From positions 1-39,354 of the forward strand of contig JAJDJS010000023.1 in the NCBI GenBank assembly GCA_030267325.1: a DNA stretch of 39,354 nt, written 5' to 3'. The translations under genes and the position numbers were made by a program. The notes under the pieces were generated by a model. That model did no database searches and was not told the origin of the DNA. It was given only the letters and a program-made list of their open reading frames with translations. This stretch comes from Desulfosarcina sp. OttesenSCG-928-A07 (GTDB taxonomy: Bacteria > Desulfobacterota > Desulfobacteria > Desulfobacterales > Desulfosarcinaceae). Positions 34,406 to 39,354 of this stretch are shown piece by piece (position 1 is the first letter of the stretch; each line of letters starts with the position of its first letter).

Positions 34406-35176
34406 ATGAGCAACGTTCTTTACGAAAAGCGCGATGGCGTGGCCTATATCACGCTCAACCGTCCGGATGCCATGAACGCCATTGATGAGACCACGGATTC
34501 GGAACTCAAGGCCGTATGGTCGGATTTTGCAGCAGACGATGCCGCAGATGTGGCGATTATTACCGGCAGCGGCCGGGCGTTTTGCGCGGGCGCGGATCTG
34601 AAGACGTTCATCCCCCAATGGGAGGGCGCCAATATGCTGGATGTGCGCAAAAACATTCCCAATGGCCTGGGCGGCGGGATCACGCGCGGACAGCACCGCC
34701 TTTATAAACCCATCATTGCCGCCATCAACGGCCATGCCATTGGCGGTGGCCTTGAAATCGCGCTGGCCTGTGATATCCGCATTGCTTCCGAGAAGGCCAA
34801 ATTCGGTGTTTTTGAGGTTCGTATGGGGTTGCACCAGGGAGACGGCGGCTTGGTTCGGCTGGTGGCGGTGGCTGGAATCGGGGTTGCCCTTGATCTGACG
34901 CTGACCGGCCGGGAAGTGTCGGCCCAGGAAGCGCTGGCACTGAGACTGGTCAGCCGCGTTGTGCCGCCGGAAGCGTTGCTGGAAACCGCTGAAGAGACGG
35001 CCCGCATGATCCGGCGCAACAGTCAGAACGCGGTCCGGTCCGCCAAAGAAACGATTTTTGAGCTGGTCGGACGCCCGCTGGACGATGCGCTGAGGCTGGA
35101 GACCCTGTACGGCTATTCAAGCCTGGGCGATTTTTCCGATGCCCGCCAGCGGCTTGCCCAGTTTGTAAAGGGATAG
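34406..35176 (+). CDS. Enoyl-CoA hydratase/isomerase family protein (crotonase)
   Basis: A 256-aa crotonase with a strong AGGAGG seven bases before ATG 34406. The oxyanion-hole blocks are GRAFCAGADLKTF and INGHAIGGGLEIALACDIRIA. Both catalytic glutamates of true hydratases appear present: the Glu in GGGLEIALACD and the one in FGVFEVRMGL. This suggests hydration of 2-trans-enoyl-CoA, unlike the first crotonase of the window. The usual PGAGGTQRL is changed to HQGDGGLVRL, which occurs in several subfamilies. The function within beta-oxidation or aromatic degradation cannot be fixed. It stands alone, with the YoeB-YefM pair on the opposite strand 29 bp downstream. Confidence 0.88.
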   Translation: MSNVLYEKRDGVAYITLNRPDAMNAIDETTDSELKAVWSDFAADDAADVAIITGSGRAFCAGADLKTFIPQWEGANMLDVRKNIPNGLGGGITRGQHRLYKPIIAAINGHAIGGGLEIALACDIRIASEKAKFGVFEVRMGLHQGDGGLVRLVAVAGIGVALDLTLTGREVSAQEALALRLVSRVVPPEALLETAEETARMIRRNSQNAVRSAKETIFELVGRPLDDALRLETLYGYSSLGDFSDARQRLAQFVKG

Positions 35177-35205
35177 TGCGGGTAGCGTTAAAACGCGGAT
35201 TTCAG

Positions 35206-35463
35206 TTATTGATAATGAAAACGGCAGGAAATCACGACCACCGCATCGTCTGTCACCCGGTAGATCAGGCGATGCGTGCGGTCAATGCGCCGGGACCAAT
35301 GGCCCTGCAGGTCATATTTCAAGGGTTCGGGCTTTCCGATGCCTTCAAAGGGCGTCTGCAGAATACTTTCGATCAGGGCGCGGATGCGAAGGGTTTTTGT
35401 TTTGTCGTGTCGGTTCCACCAGGCGATGTCCTCGCGGGCTTGTTCACCGATGAGAATCTTCAT
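35206..35463 (-). CDS. yoeB: Toxin YoeB (Txe family mRNA interferase)
   Basis: 85 aa, RelE-fold ribosome-dependent endoribonuclease. The catalytic residues fall at exactly the positions known for E. coli YoeB: Glu46 in GIGKPEPLKYDL, Arg65 in RIDRTHRLIYRV, and His83-Tyr84 in CRFHYQ at the C-terminus. The protein is full length and looks active. It overlaps the upstream antitoxin gene by four bases (ATGA). It cuts mRNA in the ribosomal A site when freed from YefM (family knowledge). Confidence 0.95.
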   Translation of the reverse strand: MKILIGEQAREDIAWWNRHDKTKTLRIRALIESILQTPFEGIGKPEPLKYDLQGHWSRRIDRTHRLIYRVTDDAVVVISCRFHYQ

Positions 35464-35723
35464 ATCTGATCCAGGTCATCCATGGTGATTTCCGTGACCT
35501 GGCCCGCATCCACATCCGCAACCGCCTTTCGCAACCGCTTTGCATTTGCCGGATTGCCCAGCAGGTACAGGGTTTCCTCAATACTGTTGAAATCTTCCAA
35601 CGACATCATGACCACGGCCCCGGCCTTTTGCCGGGTGATGATCACGGCGCTGTGACTGTCTATCACTTTGTCCATGGTTTCCGCCAGTTTCTGGCGGGCG
35701 GTCGTATAGGTAATCGCTTCCAT
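35460..35723 (-). CDS. yefM: Antitoxin YefM (Phd/YefM family)
   Basis: 87 aa. The N-terminal DNA-binding and dimer domain MEAITYTTARQKLAETMDKV is followed by SAVIITRQKAGAVVMMSLEDFNSIEETLYLL, which is the YefM signature. The acidic C-terminus (VADVDAGQVTEITMDDLDQI) should wrap the toxin. The start is ATG 35723, with AAAGGAG (35731-35737 on the minus strand); a longer frame to 35756 is not favoured. It binds the upstream TGTACA palindromes to repress its own operon, with YoeB as co-repressor (family knowledge). Confidence 0.94.
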   Translation of the reverse strand: MEAITYTTARQKLAETMDKVIDSHSAVIITRQKAGAVVMMSLEDFNSIEETLYLLGNPANAKRLRKAVADVDAGQVTEITMDDLDQI

Positions 35724-35750
35724 TGGGAATCTCCTTTGGGACAAAAAATA

Positions 35751-35788
35751 GTACATGTACAGATTTCTGTCAATTCCAACAGACAGAA
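35751..35788 (-). promoter_or_regulatory. Probable YefM operator with TGTACA core and a nested inverted repeat
   Basis: GTACATGTAC (35751-35760) is a perfect 10-bp palindrome that includes TGTACA at 35756-35761, the core hexamer described for the E. coli yefM operator. Immediately upstream are ACAGA/TCTGT (35759-35763 and 35766-35770) and a perfect 7-bp inverted repeat TTCTGTC/GACAGAA (35765-35771 and 35782-35788). A second TGTACA lies at 35865-35870. The position just before the yefM ribosome site fits autorepression. Confidence 0.65.
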
Positions 35789-35898
35789 AGCGTTCCGACA
35801 GATCCGGCGCATGCCGTCAGAACCACACGCTGAAGAAGAAAAAGTGCTGACCATATTGCTTTCATGTACAGGAAAAGCCTGTCACAATCCAACGAACC

Positions 35899-36438
35899 TC
35901 AAAACGCCCCCTTCTTTTCGACCGCATCAAGGGCCCGCTCATGGGCCTGGGCGGACGCTTCATGAAAGCAGACAAACATCACCTCCTTAAAACAGGGATT
36001 TTCCGCAAGAAAACGCCCGACAGTTCCCACGGCAATGTTTGCAGCTTCATCCTGCGGATACCCGTATGCGCCTGTTGAAACCGCAGGAAAGGCGATAGTT
36101 GTTGCGCCTGCTTCCATAGCGAGCCTGAGGGAGTTCATATAGGCGGATTCCAGAAGTTGTGCCTCGTTCCGGCCGCCGCCGCGCCAGACCGGCCCCACTG
36201 TGTGAATCACCCACTTGGCAGGCAAGTTGTAGCCTTTTGTGATGCGGGCCTCTCCCGTGGGACAACCGTTCAGCGTGCGGCATTCGCGAAGAAGTTCCGG
36301 GCCTGCGGCCCTGTGAATCGCGCCGTCAACACCGCCGCCGCCCAGAAGGCTTGAGTTTGCGGCATTGACAATGGCATCCACATTTATTTTTGTGATGTCT
36401 CCCCGGAAAACCTTCATTTTTTTCATTGCGCTTTGCAT
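35899..36438 (-). CDS. Macrodomain protein (O-acetyl-ADP-ribose deacetylase, YmdB/MacroD type)
   Basis: 179 aa, a single macrodomain. The ligand motifs are GDITKINVDAIVNAANSSLLGGGGVDGAIHRAAG (catalytic Asn and Asp of the MacroD class), CPTGEARITKGYNLPAKWVIHTVGP, and the phosphate loop FPAVSTGAYGYP. This class removes ADP-ribose from acidic residues and deacetylates O-acetyl-ADP-ribose. It lies between a toxin-antitoxin pair and an ankyrin lipoprotein, divergent from the latter by 81 bp. No ADP-ribosyltransferase toxin is visible nearby, so it is probably a free-standing repair or signalling enzyme. ATG 36438 has AAAGG upstream. Confidence 0.93.
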   Translation of the reverse strand: MQSAMKKMKVFRGDITKINVDAIVNAANSSLLGGGGVDGAIHRAAGPELLRECRTLNGCPTGEARITKGYNLPAKWVIHTVGPVWRGGGRNEAQLLESAYMNSLRLAMEAGATTIAFPAVSTGAYGYPQDEAANIAVGTVGRFLAENPCFKEVMFVCFHEASAQAHERALDAVEKKGAF

Positions 36439-36519
36439 GGATGATACCTTTCTTTGCGGAATGACTTATTTTTGTCCAGGCTGTTTTGCCTCAGCCATTT
36501 ATTGTATAAGGGTGTTGCC

Positions 36520-37905
36520 ATGAAAACAAAAACAAAAAAGGCAAATAAAACATTCCTGAAGTTTACAATCTGCGCACTGCTGGTTTTATTGGCGATCGCC
36601 TTGGCCGGGTGCGGGGTGGTGGCGGACGGTGTAAACCATGTGCGGGCCTTTCAGTTTGATCCGGGCAAATTGTATTCGTCAGAATTTTATCGGTCGGCCA
36701 CGCCGGAAGAAGTGAAAGCCGCCATCGGCAGCCGTTCGCTGGCGGGCAAGTCGTTCACGGTCAAGGAATACCACAAGGATACCGGCGGTTTTCTGGGTGA
36801 CCTGAAAAAAGTGCTTGGCGTGGTTCTGCCCCTGTCCGAGATTCGCGAATATACCCTTTACCCCCTGACTATAGCTGTGCAAACCTCCCCGTATCCCGAG
36901 GTGATCGCGCTGTTGCTGGAAGCCGGGGCAGAACTGGATCCGCATGGACAGCGTGCATACTTCAGTTATAACAGGCCTAGTCAGGAAATCGACAAAGTGA
37001 TGCTGCGTAGCGGTGATCACGCCTTTGTCCAGGGTGGCCTGGTCGCCTATGCCAGGCAGAACAACCGGGAAATGGTCGACTTTTGCCTGGGCCTGCCGGA
37101 AACCACTTCGGAAGCCTCCCATACCGATGCCTGGACCGAAGCTGAGATGCTGCCGGCCCTGGAAGTCGGACTGACGCTGAAGCATGCCGAAATGGCCGCG
37201 TATCTGCTGGAACGCGGCGCGGCAATACCGAAAAATCCGGCAGCGCAGAACGCCTTGTTTTCCGCAGCCCTCAGAAGCGGCAACACGGATGGTTTCAGAT
37301 TGCTTCTGGAGCAGGGGGCGGACTGCTCGGCCCAGGGCCGGACGAATCTCTTGGCAGATGCGAACGCAGGGAACATCAGGGACGAAAGCATACTGAAACA
37401 GCTGGCTGGTTCCGTGTCCCTGGAGGGCCAGGACGGTTATGAGGCACTGCGGGCGCTGTGTTCCATCGGAAACGCTGAAGCACTGGATATCGCGCTCAGG
37501 CGCACCGGCGGTCTGCAGGCAGATGCCGGGCAGCAACTGAAGCTTCTGGAGACAGCACTGCATACACAAGACTTCGCGTTTTTCCGACACTTGGTCGAAC
37601 AGGGAGCCGATTGCAGCGCAGTGGATAAATGGGGTGAAAATGAGCTCATGCAGACTGCCTGGTACAGAGCGGACAAAAATGCGGAGTTGATGGAATATCT
37701 TTCGGCCAGGGTGCCGGTTGACGGCGACAATGGACGTGAAGCGCTTCGGTACGCCTGCAGGGCGGGAAACCTGAAGGCTGTGCGCAAGCTGCTGGACCGG
37801 GGCGTTGCGCCGAAAGCGGGATATCGCTTCAAAGTGGGCGGAGGCGCGGCAGAGGCGGCTGTGATCAGTGCACTGTTGCGAGAACGCGGGTATCTGCCGG
37901 AGTGA
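36520..37905 (+). CDS. Ankyrin-repeat lipoprotein
   Basis: 461 aa. A type II signal peptide with basic head, hydrophobic core and lipobox LAGC (Cys31) predicts a lipid anchor on the periplasmic side. The mature protein is built of divergent ankyrin repeats: PEVIALLLEAGAELDPHG, HAEMAAYLLERGAAI, NTDGFRLLLEQGADCSA, DFAFFRHLVEQGADCSAV and NLKAVRKLLDRGVAPKAG, with some repeats degraded. Exported ankyrin proteins mediate protein contacts; some protect against periplasmic toxins or bind outer-membrane partners, but no partner is evident. The start ATG 36520 has AAGGG upstream; the longer frame from 36454 would hide the signal peptide. Confidence 0.85.
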   Translation: MKTKTKKANKTFLKFTICALLVLLAIALAGCGVVADGVNHVRAFQFDPGKLYSSEFYRSATPEEVKAAIGSRSLAGKSFTVKEYHKDTGGFLGDLKKVLGVVLPLSEIREYTLYPLTIAVQTSPYPEVIALLLEAGAELDPHGQRAYFSYNRPSQEIDKVMLRSGDHAFVQGGLVAYARQNNREMVDFCLGLPETTSEASHTDAWTEAEMLPALEVGLTLKHAEMAAYLLERGAAIPKNPAAQNALFSAALRSGNTDGFRLLLEQGADCSAQGRTNLLADANAGNIRDESILKQLAGSVSLEGQDGYEALRALCSIGNAEALDIALRRTGGLQADAGQQLKLLETALHTQDFAFFRHLVEQGADCSAVDKWGENELMQTAWYRADKNAELMEYLSARVPVDGDNGREALRYACRAGNLKAVRKLLDRGVAPKAGYRFKVGGGAAEAAVISALLRERGYLPE

Positions 37906-37920
37906 TCAGCAGCCATCAAT

Positions 37921-38301
37921 TTATACCCAATTCTCAACCGAAAGGCCATCATCCAGATATTGTGTGAAGTCGGCAATGTTGTTTGTGATGAGCTTAATCC
38001 CAGCGGCTATGGCGTGGGCGGCGATCAATCGGTCGAAGCCTTTGGTGCGATCAGGATATTTGGCCGTAAGCTTGCCAAACACATCGCCAGCCTCGCTATC
38101 GAACGGAAGCACATCGATAAAACGGTCCACCTGCCCGCCGTCGATCCCGGCCTTGTGCAGCCCCACAGAGAATTCCGCCCACACGATGGCGCTCATGACG
38201 ATTTCGCCGCGCCGGAACTTTCGTAACCGCTCTATCACTCCGGGCGGCTCTTTTATGGAGATGTAAATCAGGATATTGGTGTCCAGCATCCCCTTGATCA
38301 T
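37921..38301 (-). CDS. vapC: PIN-domain toxin VapC
   Basis: A 126-aa PIN-domain endoribonuclease. The acidic active-site residues appear as Asp7 (GMLDTNILIY), Glu43 (SAIVWAEF) and Asp90 (KGFDRLIAAHA), with TNNIADF near residues 106-112. It overlaps the upstream antitoxin by four bases. VapC toxins cut initiator tRNA or rRNA loops (family knowledge). It is convergent with the ankyrin gene, 15 bp apart. Confidence 0.94.
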   Translation of the reverse strand: MIKGMLDTNILIYISIKEPPGVIERLRKFRRGEIVMSAIVWAEFSVGLHKAGIDGGQVDRFIDVLPFDSEAGDVFGKLTAKYPDRTKGFDRLIAAHAIAAGIKLITNNIADFTQYLDDGLSVENWV

Positions 38302-38537
38302 TTCGAGCCTCTCGCGGGAATATCCAGATCAATTCGCTGGCCATCATGATGCTTGCCCACTGAGCACAGGAAATCCACGAAATCATTCAGTGTTTCAGTG
38401 GTCGGCTCAATAATGATTCTTTCCCCTATGCGTGTAAGGGTTAGTTTGGTTTCCGGTGGATAGGCCAATTTCGCTGGGAGTCGAACAGCCTGTGAATTTC
38501 CAGCCCGAAATTGTTTGGTATGGAAAACAGTAGTCAT
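38298..38537 (-). CDS. vapB: Antitoxin VapB (SpoVT/AbrB-type, VagC-like)
   Basis: 79 aa. The N-terminal swapped-hairpin DNA-binding domain reads TKQFRAGNSQAVRLPAKLAYP, then TKLTLTRIGERIIIEP. The remaining ~35 residues, ending DIPARGSK, should bind VapC. The start is ATG 38537, with AAAGGAG (38544-38550 on the minus strand). A frame to 38627 is not favoured. Its stop overlaps vapC (ATGA). It very likely represses its own promoter, which would lie in 38551-38650. Confidence 0.92.
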   Translation of the reverse strand: MTTVFHTKQFRAGNSQAVRLPAKLAYPPETKLTLTRIGERIIIEPTTETLNDFVDFLCSVGKHHDGQRIDLDIPARGSK

Positions 38538-38550
38538 AATGGTCTCCTTT

Positions 38551-38844
38551 ACTTTTTCAATGTATGTCCAAAACGTTATTACATTTACAATAGCCGTTAC
38601 TCCGGTCCTGGTCAATGTTCTTCCCAAGTCTCAAAACTTCTACGGACCAAGCGCTTTACACAGAGCCGGATGTTTGCCGACCTGCAGATCCGCCGATTTC
38701 CCTGGTAAACCCTGTTAAACAGAACCTTTTCAAGCATGATCGGATGAATACCTTTGGCCAGAAGTTTGTTCACAGGCCCAGGATCGGCATCACGCTGACT
38801 TTTGTTTGTTTCAGAACGCACACCGTTTGATGATCTTGGCCGGC
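38551..38844. other. Intergenic region upstream of vapBC
   Basis: No gene is recognised in this ~294-bp stretch. It is likely to hold the vapBC promoter and operator close to 38551-38620 (an AACGTT palindrome lies near 38571) and the 3' flank of the P-type ATPase. A minus-strand frame that spans most of it reads through the ATPase region in another frame and is not considered real. Confidence 0.3.
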
Positions 38845-39354
38845 TCATCTGCGGTTTGACCGAAGTATCATCTTCACCCCCTCCACCAGCGGAATGGGCG
38901 CAAGGGAAAGGCCCGCCACCCAAAGCCACTGAACGGACGTGAGCGGCGCCAGATGGAAAACACCGTGCAGGGTCGGAATTTCCAGCACAATGATCATCAG
39001 CAGGAATACAATGCCAAGGGCCCCCAGCAGCAGTTTGTTGGAAAACAGGTGCGTAAAGGCGCTGTGTCGTGGTGAACGGACATTGAGCACATGGCTGATC
39101 TGGGTAAAGGCCAGGACCGCAAAGGTCATGGTCTGGGCGGTTTCCACACTGGTTTCAAGTCCCACCCGAAAGGCAAGGAGCGAGAAGAAGGCAATCATGG
39201 CGCCCTGAAGCAAAATCCGGACCAGAAACGTGCCCTGCAGAATACCGGTTCCAGCGGAGACGGGCTTTCGGCGCATAATGCCCGTGTCCGCCGGATCCAC
39301 ACTCAAGGCCAGGGCTGGCAGACTGTCGGTCACCAGATTGATCCACAGAATCTG
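38845..39354 (-). CDS. Cation-transporting P-type ATPase, C-terminal membrane part (5' end outside window)
   Basis: The frame is open from the right edge (QILWINLVTDSLPALALS) to TGA at 38845-38847; 169 residues are seen. LWINLVTDSLPALAL in transmembrane helix 6 carries the Asn/Asp cation ligands typical of Ca2+-type (P2A-like) ATPases, and SVDPADTGIMRRKP follows. Four further membrane helices (Cation_ATPase_C) follow, including FAVLAFTQISHVLNVRS. The phosphorylation Asp and the ATP domain lie outside. The ion could be Ca2+, Mg2+ or Mn2+; the GTG at 39333 is internal. The C-terminus ends in SNRR. Confidence 0.9.
   Translation of the reverse strand, partial: QILWINLVTDSLPALALSVDPADTGIMRRKPVSAGTGILQGTFLVRILLQGAMIAFFSLLAFRVGLETSVETAQTMTFAVLAFTQISHVLNVRSPRHSAFTHLFSNKLLLGALGIVFLLMIIVLEIPTLHGVFHLAPLTSVQWLWVAGLSLAPIPLVEGVKMILRSNRR

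Noticed and set aside
35177..35200. Short GCGTT/AACGC hairpin after the second crotonase as a terminator
   Set aside because: The stem is only five pairs with a two-base loop and no T-run follows.
38612..38929. Minus-strand 105-codon frame as a gene
   Set aside because: It overlaps the P-type ATPase C-terminus in another frame and shows no motif or ribosome site.

Overview
The window looks like a chromosomal segment of a Gram-negative, probably anaerobic member of the Desulfobacterota (sulfate-reducer-like 'deltaproteobacteria'). This is inferred from the LPS/Kdo genes joined to rpoN, hpf, ptsN and rapZ, from a DUF39 'homocysteine biosynthesis' protein typical of sulfate reducers and methanogens, and from the codon use (Gly GGC/GGA, Ile ATC/ATT, moderate-high GC). 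No rRNA or phylogenetic marker was searched, so the exact lineage is open.

Layout. Bases 1-530 hold a scar: the 3' end of an ISAs1-type transposase, GC-rich hairpin repeats and the last ~36 codons of what looks like an isocitrate/isopropylmalate dehydrogenase. Next come cobO (minus strand), a crotonase-fold isomerase and a nitroreductase. A tight plus-strand block (about 2.7-9.4 kb) follows. It holds a giant, divergent GlmS-like protein whose end overlaps an OmpR-type response regulator, then a CusS-like sensor kinase and a membrane-anchored alpha/beta hydrolase. A convergent DUF2339/DUF3999 membrane pair (minus strand) and a tRNA-Leu(GAG) with its own terminator follow.

From 23.3 kb down to 13.6 kb the minus strand carries one long housekeeping series: kdsA-kdsC-lptC-lptA-lptB-rpoN-hpf-ptsN-rapZ-(mannose-type EIIA)-gap-tpiA-secG-tRNA-Leu. 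It joins Kdo synthesis and LPS transport to sigma-54, ribosome hibernation, regulatory PTS proteins and glycolysis. rapZ carries a +1 frameshift in its P-loop region. A promoter-like sequence sits just upstream of kdsA.

The plus strand from 23.5 to 32.5 kb encodes an M23 peptidase, the DUF39 protein, thpR, recA, alaS, a secreted coiled-coil protein and a class II aldolase. An M20 amidohydrolase reads back toward it. The last part (34-39 kb) is more accessory: a 0.64-kb gene-poor gap with a possible broken small gene, a second crotonase, a YefM-YoeB toxin-antitoxin pair with TGTACA operators, a macrodomain protein, an ankyrin-repeat lipoprotein, a VapBC pair, and the C-terminal end of a P-type cation ATPase that runs off the window.

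The best candidates for something undescribed are the expanded GlmS-like protein coupled to a two-component system, and the frameshifted rapZ. No CRISPR array, phage, or known defence locus was recognised.
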